Source: Chloroherpetonaceae bacterium
GTDB taxonomy: Bacteria > Bacteroidota > Chlorobiia > Chlorobiales > Chloroherpetonaceae
Assembly: GCA_028277445.1 (NCBI GenBank)
Contig: JANQGG010000021.1
Location: forward strand, 1 to 64,000
Reading direction: 5' to 3'
Length of the DNA: 64,000 nucleotides
In this document: positions 16,162 through 24,656 of the stretch, piece by piece
Numbering within the stretch: position 1 is the first letter of the stretch
Layout: each line of letters opens with the position of its first letter
Made by a program: the position numbers and the translations under genes
The notes under the pieces: model-generated
Seen by the model: the letters and a program-made list of their open reading frames with translations, nothing else
Database searches by the model: none
What the model was told of the DNA's origin: nothing

Positions 16162-18024
16162 ATGGCATACATCTTTAAAGGGAAATTGTTGGCTGCAATT
16201 TGTCCCGATTGCGTTGAAGTTGTTTCTAATGTAACAGTCAGGTTATACCGGCTGCGTGATGACCAGAATAGTGCTGAGCTAGCCACTGCTGAAGCTAAAG
16301 ATACATTTAGCATCCTAACCGATGAGCAGGTAAAAGCCAAGAAAAAATACCTGATTGCCGAAACGAAAACTGACGATGAAGGTCGGTACAGTTTTACTCT
16401 GGGTAAGAAACAAAAGTATGAAGGCGAGCCTTTTGAAATTGATGTTTATATCGAAAAAGCGCCTCATCAAAAGGATAGCGATAAAAAGCCGGAACCGATT
16501 CAATTTACAATTACAACACTGCAACCGCAGTGGCGAAGAACGCCAAATGGATTTGTAGCTCATTGGGATTATACTATTCCTTCAAGGTTTTGGTGTTATA
16601 TTCGTGCCAAACTTGGCGCTTGGGTAATCTGTGGTTATGTGTATGATTGTCGTACAAAACCTCCAACGCCTATTGGTGGTGTAAAAGTCATTGCGTTTGA
16701 TAGAGACTGGCTGCAGGACGACGAATTGGGCTTGGCCTTTACGGATAGCAATGGCAAGTTTCGAATAGATTACACCATTTCGGATTTTGAAAAAACGCCA
16801 TTTACACCAATCATTAATGTTGAATGCACACCCGGCCCGGATGTTTATTTTAGAATTGAAGCTTATGATGGAACTCTCCTACTGGAAGAGCCAAAGTCGA
16901 GAGGCCGGGACGCCGACCGCGAAAATGTTGGCCCGTGTTTTTGTGTGAAACTTTGCGTTGAAGAGCCTGTAGGCCCTCCCGGTGAAAATCCATTTTTCAC
17001 ACATGTTGGGGATTTTAATATCGCAAGCGACATTAGCGCTGCAACGGGTTTGACCAATAAGCAAAAATTCGGGCATGGCGGCCCTGATTTTGGATTTTTC
17101 AGTACCATTAAGTTTAAGGGGTATTGCCCAAAAACACCCTTTGGCAGCACATTGCCATTGCATTACCGTTTTTTGTATGTTCATCCCGACGATCCTGGCA
17201 ACGAAATTCCTGTAACAGGCAATCTTGTCCCTGGAACCACAGCTACCACAGGTATGGTAGTTGGCGCAAGAGTTTTACCATGGGATACGCTTGGTACAGG
17301 CATTCAAAACACATTTCAGGATGTGATCATTCAACGCAGTGGTACAGCTTCAGCGCCTGATAGCTTGCCAACGCCGCCTACAGTTCCACCCGGAACGCCT
17401 TGGGGTCCGCCGCCGCCGCACATTTTAATCCCTGATGCAGATGGATGGATTCGGGTCGATCAAAGTCCAAATTTGCTGGATAATGGTTTTTATGGCACAC
17501 TAATGGGCTTTCGTTCGCATGTCGCGCAGCCGGGCGGCACACCGCCATTACCGGGAGCAGGAAACGATCCGGCGCCGGTTCAGGAAAATGGAAAAATCTT
17601 GAAAATTATTTTTGAAACAACTACCGATCCAACCAATCCGGCATTATTCCAACGCCAGATTTCACAAGCCCATATTTTAGTCAACAATTGGGTTGAAGTA
17701 CGGCAGTTGGATATCAAACAATTTTCAATAGGTTCTGCCGGTTCATGTACGGGTTTGACGTCCGATCTCAACATTCTTTATACGGCTGATCACGAGCTGA
17801 TGAGAGATTGGAAAGTAACCATTAATTCAGCAGCTACCTTCACGGTGCCTCCGCCGCCATTACCTAGTGGAGTAGGCCCGCGAGGTGGATTTGGTGATCG
17901 GTATATCGATATTTCATCCTGGCCAAGCTGTTCGTATAGAGTATGGCTGACCACCCAACGTGCTTTAACAACCGGCGAAGTGGATGATGATGCCGATAGC
18001 ACACTTGTAACATTTTGCAAGTAA
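16162..18024 (+). CDS. Large beta-rich protein with carboxypeptidase-regulatory-like domains
   Basis: This 620-residue protein is preceded by AATAAGGAGC, a good ribosome binding site. Residues about 5-115 and 150-235 look like Cna-B or carboxypeptidase-regulatory-like beta sandwiches (for example TDDEGRYSFTLGKKQ, and GGVKVIAFDRDW followed by FTDSNGKFRIDYTI). The C-terminal half has Pro-rich stretches (PTPPTVPPGTPWGPPPP), and Cys pairs occur in both halves. No signal peptide is visible although the content looks like an extracellular protein. It follows the C1A protease and small ORFs on the same strand and ends at a clear terminator. A protease/substrate or co-secretion relation is only a thought. 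Confidence 0.7.
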   Translation: MAYIFKGKLLAAICPDCVEVVSNVTVRLYRLRDDQNSAELATAEAKDTFSILTDEQVKAKKKYLIAETKTDDEGRYSFTLGKKQKYEGEPFEIDVYIEKAPHQKDSDKKPEPIQFTITTLQPQWRRTPNGFVAHWDYTIPSRFWCYIRAKLGAWVICGYVYDCRTKPPTPIGGVKVIAFDRDWLQDDELGLAFTDSNGKFRIDYTISDFEKTPFTPIINVECTPGPDVYFRIEAYDGTLLLEEPKSRGRDADRENVGPCFCVKLCVEEPVGPPGENPFFTHVGDFNIASDISAATGLTNKQKFGHGGPDFGFFSTIKFKGYCPKTPFGSTLPLHYRFLYVHPDDPGNEIPVTGNLVPGTTATTGMVVGARVLPWDTLGTGIQNTFQDVIIQRSGTASAPDSLPTPPTVPPGTPWGPPPPHILIPDADGWIRVDQSPNLLDNGFYGTLMGFRSHVAQPGGTPPLPGAGNDPAPVQENGKILKIIFETTTDPTNPALFQRQISQAHILVNNWVEVRQLDIKQFSIGSAGSCTGLTSDLNILYTADHELMRDWKVTINSAATFTVPPPPLPSGVGPRGGFGDRYIDISSWPSCSYRVWLTTQRALTTGEVDDDADSTLVTFCK

Positions 18025-18052
18025 CATTACACAGACACAAACAATGAACATT

Positions 18053-18087
18053 ATGGCAGGAGCTTTTTAAGGCTTCTGCCATTTTTT
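18053..18087 (+). terminator. Rho-independent terminator
   Basis: ATGGCAGGAGC and GCTTCTGCCAT pair over 11 positions with one mismatch, around a short loop, and are followed by six T. It closes the 16162-18024 gene and faces the convergent flavoprotein gene. Confidence 0.85.
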
Positions 18088-18109
18088 ATAGTTCTCTTTT
18101 GATCAGTAA

Positions 18110-19435
18110 TTATTTTTCACTTAAAAATTTTACCGCGCTTTTCCCAGCCAGCCATCCGGTTGAATAGGCTGCCTGTAGATTGTACCCGCCTATTTCCCCG
18201 GCATAGTCCAAGAGTTCCCCACACAAATACAAGCCGTTTAAAATCCTTGACGCCATAGTTTTTGGATTAACTTCGTTTAACCTAACCCCGCCGGCCGATA
18301 TTTCACCCTGTTCCAATGGAAGCGATTTTACCTTCCCCAACCGAAACAATTTTAAAGCATTGATAAGTTGATGACGATCAGATTTTGTGAGTTGGTTTAA
18401 CGGCTTTTTGGGTTCAATCTTGCTTTGTTTGAGAATATGATCCACTAATCTTTGTGGATAAACCGGTTCTCGCGTTTGCCCTTGAGCATAGATGTATGAA
18501 AAGGTTTTCAACAGTGATTTGATTTGCAGATGCGGTGATTTTAAAGCCTGATGACAAATTTCAGCATCCAATGCCTCTCTGTGTATGGCCGGAAAAAAAT
18601 CAACATATAATTCAATAACAGAGGCGTATGGATCAAGCAATCCGATGTCCGTAGAAAGCGACAGCGCCGCTGGGCCGGTGACGCCCTTGTGTGAAAACAG
18701 AAGATCGCCGGTTCGTGAAACGGTTTTTTCCCCTTGTTGTGCTAATAATGACACGTATCGACATGATAGTCCAACCTGAGCTTGTTTTGGAACAGGTGAG
18801 AGAAAAATGGATGATAATGCCGCTGTTGGCGTTTGGATGTTGTGACCGAGATGCTTGGCGAATTTCAACCCATCTCCGGTCGAACCGGTTTGTGGGTAAG
18901 ATATGCCCCCGGTAGAAAGTATAAGCGTGCGTGAAATAAACTGGTCGGTTTGGGTTTGCAGTGTAAATAACCCTTCGTAGTGTTTTACACCGGTGATCTT
19001 CTGAGAAAACTCAAGTGAGCATTGGGTTTCTTGAAGCGCTTGTTCGAAAGCCTGAAGAACATCGTTTGACCGGTTTGATGTTGGAAAAACACAACCATCA
19101 GTTCTGTGATAAGTGGAAACGCCGAATTTGTTTAACAAAGAAAGTACATCCTGGTTTGTAAATTCATAAAATGCCGGCCTTAAAAACCGGGCATGGCTTT
19201 GGTTCAAAAACCCTTTGGTTAATAAGTCTTGAACCTCTCCACGGTGGGTGATATTGCACTTTCCACCACCTGAAATAAGGATTTTTTTTCCAAAACGTGC
19301 ATTTTGTTCGAGAAGTTTAACCTTTAGTTTTCTTGAGTTTGGGACAATTTTAGTGGCATGATCCGCACCTAACGCTGCAAACATTCCCGCAGGGCCGCCG
19401 CCAACGATGATGATATCAAAAACAGATTTTTTCAA
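18110..19435 (-). CDS. BaiN/HI0933-type FAD-dependent oxidoreductase
   Basis: This 441-residue flavoprotein starts with a dinucleotide-binding motif (IIIVGGGPAGMFAA), followed by KKILISGGGKCNITHRG, HRTDGCVFPTSNRS, LSTGGISYPQTGSTGDG, and FSHKGVTGPAAL. The C-terminus has AGGVRLNEVNPKTMASRILNGL and GYNLQAAYSTGW. These mark the HI0933/BaiN (RdsA) family, whose substrate is usually unknown. The length fits. It is a single gene transcribed away from hemN, with the 158-base gap 19436-19593 holding both promoters. Confidence 0.9.
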   Translation of the reverse strand: MKKSVFDIIIVGGGPAGMFAALGADHATKIVPNSRKLKVKLLEQNARFGKKILISGGGKCNITHRGEVQDLLTKGFLNQSHARFLRPAFYEFTNQDVLSLLNKFGVSTYHRTDGCVFPTSNRSNDVLQAFEQALQETQCSLEFSQKITGVKHYEGLFTLQTQTDQFISRTLILSTGGISYPQTGSTGDGLKFAKHLGHNIQTPTAALSSIFLSPVPKQAQVGLSCRYVSLLAQQGEKTVSRTGDLLFSHKGVTGPAALSLSTDIGLLDPYASVIELYVDFFPAIHREALDAEICHQALKSPHLQIKSLLKTFSYIYAQGQTREPVYPQRLVDHILKQSKIEPKKPLNQLTKSDRHQLINALKLFRLGKVKSLPLEQGEISAGGVRLNEVNPKTMASRILNGLYLCGELLDYAGEIGGYNLQAAYSTGWLAGKSAVKFLSEK

Positions 19436-19593
19436 CAGAAAGATTTGAGGTTATAAATAAACGTGTTAATTGTTAAATCCACTTAGTTTTGATAACTTCA
19501 AGAACCAATATCTACTTCGCATTACGCTTGCTTTTATAAGTACTTCAGGCGGCGGTATGGTTGCATGAACTCTTTAAATAAACGATTATTAAG

Positions 19594-21000
19594 ATGGCAA
19601 ACAAGCTCACTAAGACCGAATTACTGAGAAAATATAGTAACCCCGGCCCACGTTATACCAGTTATCCCACTGTGCCATATTGGGATAAAACAGGCATTAC
19701 CGAATCGCAATGGAAAGACTCGCTGGTCTATTCAATGGAAGAGAGCAACGAAACGAAAGGGATCAGCTTGTATATTCATATGCCGTATTGCGACTCCAAG
19801 TGCTATTTCTGTGGTTGTAACAGCATTGTTACTGATGATCACAGCGTAGAGCAACCGTATATTGATGCGCTCATCACAGAGTGGCAGATGGTGTGCGACA
19901 TGCTGCCGTTTCCACCCAAAATCAAAGAAATTCACGTGGGTGGCGGAACGCCGACATTTTTTAGTATTGAAAGCTTCACAAGGTTGTTTGAACGAATTTT
20001 TGCCACCTCCAGCATTGCCGAAGGCACAGAGTTTAGTTTTGAAGGCAACCCAAAAAACACCAGCCGCGAGCAGCTTCAGAAATTTTATGAGCTTGGTTTC
20101 CGCAGAATGAGTTTTGGTATTCAGGATTTTGATCCGCATGTACAAAAAATTATCAATCGTGTACAGCCGCACAAAATGGTGGTTAAAGTGGTTGATCTGG
20201 CCAGGGAAATTGGCTATAACTCTGTAAATATGGACTTGGTGTATGGCCTGCCGAAGCAAACTATCGAAACCATTAAAGGGACGGTTGAAAAAGTAAAAGA
20301 GATCCGCCCGGATCGTTTGGCATTTTATGCCTATGGCCACAACCCGCATATGTACCCTGAGCAGCAGCGTTTCAAAAAGGAAGATTTGCCGGAAGGCGAA
20401 GAAAAACAAATTTTGTATGAATTGGGTAAAGAAATGCTCGAAGAGAGTGATTACGAAGAGATCGGCATGGATCATTTTGCCTTGAAAACCGATTCTCTGG
20501 CACTGGCTGCGCACAACAAAACCCTGCATCGTAACTTCATGGGTTATACCACAACCACTACTCAGGTCATGATTGCCCTGGGAGCTTCTTCGATCAGTGA
20601 CTCTTGGTACGCGTTTATCCAGAATACCAAAGATCCTGATGAATACATGGAAGCCATGTCTAAAGGTACCTTGCCGATTATTCGCGGGCATCTATTAAAC
20701 CGGGAAGATTTAATCATGCGCCGTCATATTTTGAATGTCATGTGCCTTTTTGAAACGTCGTGGGAAAATGAAAGCATGGATTGCGAGGAAATGGAAAGCG
20801 TGGTTCGCCGTCTGCGACCATTGGAAGATGATGGCTTGGTGATTTTGGACGATAAGAAAGTTACCGTGCCGCCTCTGGGTGTGCCTTATGTACGCAATAT
20901 TTGCATGGCATTTGACGCTCATCTGTGGCGCTCCGACTCACTTTCAAAAGCGTACAATGTCTCTAAAAACGCTCAAATGATCGCTACGCAGACTTCTTAA
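19594..21000 (+). CDS. hemN: Oxygen-independent coproporphyrinogen III dehydrogenase
   Basis: This radical SAM enzyme (468 residues) decarboxylates coproporphyrinogen III to protoporphyrinogen IX without oxygen. PYCDSKCYFCGCN carries the cluster-binding Cys66, Cys70 and Cys73, plus the HemN-specific Cys75. EIHVGGGTPTFF, FEGNPKNTS, RMSFGIQDFDPHVQ and IGMDHFAL are family motifs. The N-terminus PGPRYTSYPTVPYW is typical of true HemN rather than HemW. It stands alone. An antisense frame of 319 codons across it is a shadow of its codon use. Confidence 0.95.
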   Translation: MANKLTKTELLRKYSNPGPRYTSYPTVPYWDKTGITESQWKDSLVYSMEESNETKGISLYIHMPYCDSKCYFCGCNSIVTDDHSVEQPYIDALITEWQMVCDMLPFPPKIKEIHVGGGTPTFFSIESFTRLFERIFATSSIAEGTEFSFEGNPKNTSREQLQKFYELGFRRMSFGIQDFDPHVQKIINRVQPHKMVVKVVDLAREIGYNSVNMDLVYGLPKQTIETIKGTVEKVKEIRPDRLAFYAYGHNPHMYPEQQRFKKEDLPEGEEKQILYELGKEMLEESDYEEIGMDHFALKTDSLALAAHNKTLHRNFMGYTTTTTQVMIALGASSISDSWYAFIQNTKDPDEYMEAMSKGTLPIIRGHLLNREDLIMRRHILNVMCLFETSWENESMDCEEMESVVRRLRPLEDDGLVILDDKKVTVPPLGVPYVRNICMAFDAHLWRSDSLSKAYNVSKNAQMIATQTS

Positions 21001-21016
21001 TGATAGTTCGTAATTA

Positions 21017-21307
21017 TTGTTGTCTGACATAATACATCATAGAGACGTCATGCATGGCGTCTCTACAAATAACAACCAAAATCAATTTGATCCGCAATCT
21101 AAAAATCTGGCATCGGTAATTCGTGGGTTTAAATCTGCGGTTACTATGAATGCCAAGAAAATTAGTCCTGAATTTGACTGGCAAAAAGGGTATTACGAGC
21201 ACATCATTCGAGATGAAGAATCATATCGCGCGATCTCAGAATATATTCAGCATAATCCACTAGAATGGCAATATGATAAACTAAATCCGGGAAACTATAA
21301 TTTTTAA
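21017..21307 (+). pseudogene. Remnant of an IS200/REP-associated tyrosine transposase (Y1 family)
   Basis: The readable end, LASVIRGFKSAVTMNAKK, FDWQKGYYEHIIRDEESY and AISEYIQHNPLEW, is the C-terminal part of Y1/RAYT transposases, but the catalytic N-terminus is missing. The front of the frame comes from a palindrome, AGAGACGTCATGCATGGCGTCTCT (21041-21064), like those within or beside such elements. The fragment follows hemN by 16 bases and is followed by a terminator at 21377. It is dead or a degenerate mobile element. Confidence 0.75.
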
Positions 21308-21376
21308 AAGCATCTTGAATATTAGATGACCATTTTGTGTCTAACTAAAGTAGTTTACAAGTTTTAATAGATTAAT

Positions 21377-21409
21377 AAAAACCACTGGACTAGGTTCAGT
21401 GGTTTTTTT
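21377..21409 (+). terminator. Rho-independent terminator
   Basis: AAAAACCACTG and CAGTGGTTTTT form an 11-bp perfect stem with a nine-base loop and a seven-T run. It probably ends transcription from hemN through the transposase relic. The A-rich left side lets it work in the other direction too. Confidence 0.8.
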
Positions 21410-21607
21410 GTTATAATCGGCAGAAATTTTTAGGGGCATATTAAATCAGATATTTATTTGGGTTTACACTTTGCTTAATATAAATGTAGTCGAAATAATT
21501 TACTGTTTCCGAAATAATTACAAAGTTACGCTCAACCGGAGTTGTATTTTCTCTGACTTTAGAATGATATTGGTTTTATTTATCCTTTAAAGTTATACGG
21601 TCTCTTA

Positions 21608-22906
21608 TTATCTAAAAGCAAATTCTTCGTCATAAATGTCAGTCATTTTAACACCCTTTTGAACGAGTTGTTTCATTAGGCTTTTTTTCAAAGGTTCCGG
21701 TCCACAAATGAAAAAAGCTTTCTTATCTAAGTCTTCAGTATTTAGCTTATCAATTGTTAGAAAACCATTTTCATTAGATTGCCAAATTGAAAACTCAAAG
21801 TTCGGATTATCTTTAGCAATCTCCATCAATTCATCTTTGTAAACGGCTTCTGATTCGCTATTAACGCTCCAAAATAATTTCACATGGCGAGCGCTAATAT
21901 CTTTTGCCAATGATAAAAATGGAGTAATGCCTATACCTCCTGCTATCCATACTTGTTCTTTTTCCTTAGCATATTTGCTGGAAAAAACGCCATAAGGCCC
22001 TTCTATGATGGCAGTATCGTCAACGGACAGGTTTTTTATTTTGGCTGTGTAATCGCCAAGATTCTTTATGGTAATTCTAAGATTTTCGTTCAAGGGGTGG
22101 CTACTTATTGTGAATGGGTGTTGCTCTTTTTTACTTATTTGGGGCAATGTAAAGAATGCAAATTGACCTGCCTGAAATTTTAACGCCTTATCTTTTGGTT
22201 TCAACAGAATTTCAGTTATATCAGCGCTTAGTGATTTTATTGAAACAATGCCATAGGTTAGTTTCTTATTAAACAGACCGAACAGGAACGCCCTATAAAA
22301 CCATGCTCCAATTCCTATAAACGACATTCCGAAAACATATATTCTGGTAATAGGAAGTTCCTTAATAAGGCTATTTACCATTATGCCATGAATTATTGCA
22401 AGCACGTAGAAAATGCCCATTAGTTTATGGAAATTTAACCATCTGGAATAGGGGATTTTTCTTTTTAAGGGCGGGGCTGCTGAAACAATTACCCCAATTA
22501 AAATTAATATCATGGCATAAAAGCCCATCGGTTTTCCGGGAGTAAATGCTGTAAGATCGCGTGGAACGAAAATAAAATGGGCGATAATTAAAACAGTAGC
22601 GATTATTGCTGAACGCCTGTGTATAAGATACATTTTATCTAACCCACCAAATATCTTTTCAACCCATTTCGCGCGAGTAGCCATTAAAAAATTAGCTGCA
22701 AAAACTGTTACAACCCACGAAGACAATACTTCTCCAAATATTCTTGAAAAATTAAACCAGTTTTCATTGGTCATTTCACCAAATAGCAGGGTATCAGATG
22801 ATACTTCTGTGAAACTGCCGTTATAGAAATACAAATCGATCGCCCAAAAAATTAGATGAATACCGACAATTATTGGAAAATATATTTCCTGTTTTAATCT
22901 TCTCAT
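21608..22906 (-). CDS. Ferric-reductase-like membrane flavoprotein
   Basis: The 432-residue protein has six to seven transmembrane helices in its first half, with His-containing segments (YLIHRRSAIIATVLIIAHF, WLNFHKLMGIFYVLAIIHG) that can bind two hemes as in ferric reductase/NOX proteins. The second half is a ferredoxin-NADP reductase-type module: HPFTISSHP for FAD, then GPYGVFS, WIAGGIGITPFLSL and FFICGPEPLKKSL for NAD(P)H, ending in EEFAFR. It should move electrons across the inner membrane to an unknown acceptor. Decayed YCII-like and AraC genes lie directly upstream on the same strand and were probably its operon partner and regulator. Confidence 0.85.
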   Translation of the reverse strand: MRRLKQEIYFPIIVGIHLIFWAIDLYFYNGSFTEVSSDTLLFGEMTNENWFNFSRIFGEVLSSWVVTVFAANFLMATRAKWVEKIFGGLDKMYLIHRRSAIIATVLIIAHFIFVPRDLTAFTPGKPMGFYAMILILIGVIVSAAPPLKRKIPYSRWLNFHKLMGIFYVLAIIHGIMVNSLIKELPITRIYVFGMSFIGIGAWFYRAFLFGLFNKKLTYGIVSIKSLSADITEILLKPKDKALKFQAGQFAFFTLPQISKKEQHPFTISSHPLNENLRITIKNLGDYTAKIKNLSVDDTAIIEGPYGVFSSKYAKEKEQVWIAGGIGITPFLSLAKDISARHVKLFWSVNSESEAVYKDELMEIAKDNPNFEFSIWQSNENGFLTIDKLNTEDLDKKAFFICGPEPLKKSLMKQLVQKGVKMTDIYDEEFAFR

Positions 22907-22917
22907 GATATTATTAA

Positions 22918-23106
22918 TTATTGATTATGCTTAAACAGGCCAAACCAACCAAACCAAAAAACTTCTACCTCAAACACTTTGAAAGTAGCCAGGTTGTTTT
23001 TGTAAAATGGGAATGAATCATACAATGAGTTTATTTCATCAATTGAATCAGCATGAACAAAAAACACAGAAGCGTTTTTTTTATTTGAAATAGTTTTAAA
23101 ATCTAC
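22918..23106 (-). pseudogene. YCII-like protein remnant
   Basis: The minus strand reads VDFKTISNKKNASVFFVHAD, then SIDEINSLYDSFPFYKNN and a hydrophobic end. This looks like the C-terminal half of a small YCII/muconolactone-isomerase-like protein. An in-frame stop directly precedes it (EEIVL then TAG) and no start is visible. It lies between the ferric-reductase-like gene and the AraC relic and is probably inactive. Confidence 0.5.
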
Positions 23107-23134
23107 CTACAAAACTATTTCCTCTGAATAAACT

Positions 23135-23790
23135 TTAATTGTATAAATCGGTCGTTTTGTTTTTTAAAAAGGTCCTTGGGGTTTTACCAGTGTGTTTCTT
23201 TATTTCATGGATAAAATGTGATTGGCCGAAGCATTCATTTTCGGGGTAAAGTTTGTCATCACGAATATGGAAATATGAGGAGTAACATTTTTGAACGTTT
23301 CAAATAAGTTTTCAGAGAAACTCGAATATATTTGATTTGATATTTCTTCAAGTGTAATGTTACCATTGGCGGCATAAAGTAGCAGAGATAATTGGAGTTT
23401 TTTGCTTTTATTGATTTAATGGAACAATTTAATTGTTTCAACAATATTTCTAAAATTTCAAATTTTCAATTTATGAACATTCAGAAAGTCAGGCATTAAA
23501 TCTTTATGTAGCATCAAAATTGAAGCAATCTCATAATGGAAAATATATTCGGATGCTAATAGTTTGAATTTTATTCTATATAAAACTGACTTTGGTGAAT
23601 GCGAGAATGGTAAATTCACTTGTCCATAATCCCTTCATAAAGAATGCAATTAACTTTTTTGTTGATAAAGGAATATCAGTTTGAAATAACTATCTGGAAT
23701 TATGGTATAAGTTATAACTTCATTACTGATGTTCTCATATTCCCAATAAATATGCACAAAATCATCTAATTTGATTTAGTTACAAATATC
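23135..23790 (-). pseudogene. AraC-family regulator pseudogene
   Basis: Reading the minus strand across frames gives pieces of an AraC regulator: VHIYWEYENISNEVITYTII and PDSYFKLIFLYQ from the sensor part, IKFKLLASEYIFHYEIAS from the middle, and ECFGQSHFIHEIKKHTGKTPRTFLK from the second helix-turn-helix. Each piece lies in a different frame with stops between them, so the gene is broken by several frameshifts. It would have controlled the ferric-reductase-like operon downstream. The 23791-24061 stretch shows no gene. Confidence 0.75.
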
Positions 23791-24061
23791 ATATTTGTTA
23801 TTATCTCATTCAGGTAAATAGGTCATTTCATTATGTTTTTAGCACAGTACGATAATTTTTTTACCAGAAAGTTTCCTAAAATATTTCCGTAGATTTCAAT
23901 GCTTTAATTTTGAGGACTAAGGTTTAGAAAAATTAAGCAAGCAAAATATGTATATCAACTTTAAACCTAAAATTCCCCAAATGATTTTTAGTGAGAGATT
24001 TTTTTTCTTCGTAAAAACTCGTTTTATATTAGTCCTAGTACGTAATAAACAAAGAAAGAGC

Positions 24062-24301
24062 ATGATGGAGCAAATTTTTGATAGAATTACGATTGATGAT
24101 GAGCTTTGCGGAGGTAAACCTACGATAAGGGGTATGCGTATCACTGTTCAAACTGTTCTGGAGTTTTTGTTCAATGATACAACAGAGGAGGATATTTTAA
24201 AACAATATCCTGTTTTGGAGTCTGAGGATATTAAAGCCTGCAAGAGGTTTGCAATTGAATTGATGAATAAAACTTACAAGATCAAAGAAATTGCAGCATA
24301 A
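24062..24301 (+). CDS. DUF433-family protein, probable antitoxin
   Basis: This 79-residue protein has the DUF433 signature: RITIDDELCGGKPTIRGMRITV, then a helical EEDILKQYPVLESEDIKAC segment. The ATG at 24062 (or 24065) follows GAAAGAG. A longer frame opens at 23948, but its extra N-terminus is Phe-rich and unlike the family. DUF433 proteins are winged-helix-like and usually occur paired with a DUF5615 protein, which follows here after four bases. The pair is thought to be a toxin-antitoxin system. Confidence 0.85.
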   Translation: MMEQIFDRITIDDELCGGKPTIRGMRITVQTVLEFLFNDTTEEDILKQYPVLESEDIKACKRFAIELMNKTYKIKEIAA

Positions 24302-24305
24302 GCCA

Positions 24306-24647
24306 ATGACTAACTATTTAATCGATGTAAACCTACCTTACTATTTTAGTCTCTGGAATTCCTCAAATTATCATCATCAAATCGATATAAATCCTTTGGC
24401 GAAAGACAGGGAAATATGGGAATATGCTAAAAATAACAAGCTAACAATCATCACTAAAGATAGCGATTTCTCCAACCGAATTTTATTTAAAGAACCTCCA
24501 CCAAAAGTTATTCATATAAAAATTGGCAATGTGAATATGAAAGAATTTCATCTTCTTATTGCGAAGTGTTGGGGTGAAGTCGTTTTATTAAGCCAATCTC
24601 ACAAATTGGTTAATGTGTATAGAGATAAAATTCAAGCAGTACAATAA
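24306..24647 (+). CDS. DUF5615 PIN-like protein, probable toxin
   Basis: This 113-residue protein starts at ATG 24306 (MTNYLIDVNLP); the frame also opens at a TTG five codons earlier. It has the PIN/Mut7-C-like acidic residues: LIDVNLP near the N-terminus, DREIWEYAKNNKLTIITKDSDFSNR in the middle, and IHIKIGN. Such proteins are predicted RNases paired with DUF433 antitoxins. The Asp residues in IDVNLP and TKDSDF are the probable metal ligands. Confidence 0.8.
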   Translation: MTNYLIDVNLPYYFSLWNSSNYHHQIDINPLAKDREIWEYAKNNKLTIITKDSDFSNRILFKEPPPKVIHIKIGNVNMKEFHLLIAKCWGEVVLLSQSHKLVNVYRDKIQAVQ

Positions 24648-24656
24648 TTAAAAGCG

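Noticed and set aside
19732-20691. 319-codon minus-strand frame across hemN
   Set aside because: It is antisense to a certain hemN gene and reads as His/Phe-rich low-quality sequence, a product of hemN codon use.
23259-23444. 61-codon minus-strand frame
   Set aside because: It is a shadow frame of the AraC pseudogene, whose recognisable residues lie in another frame.
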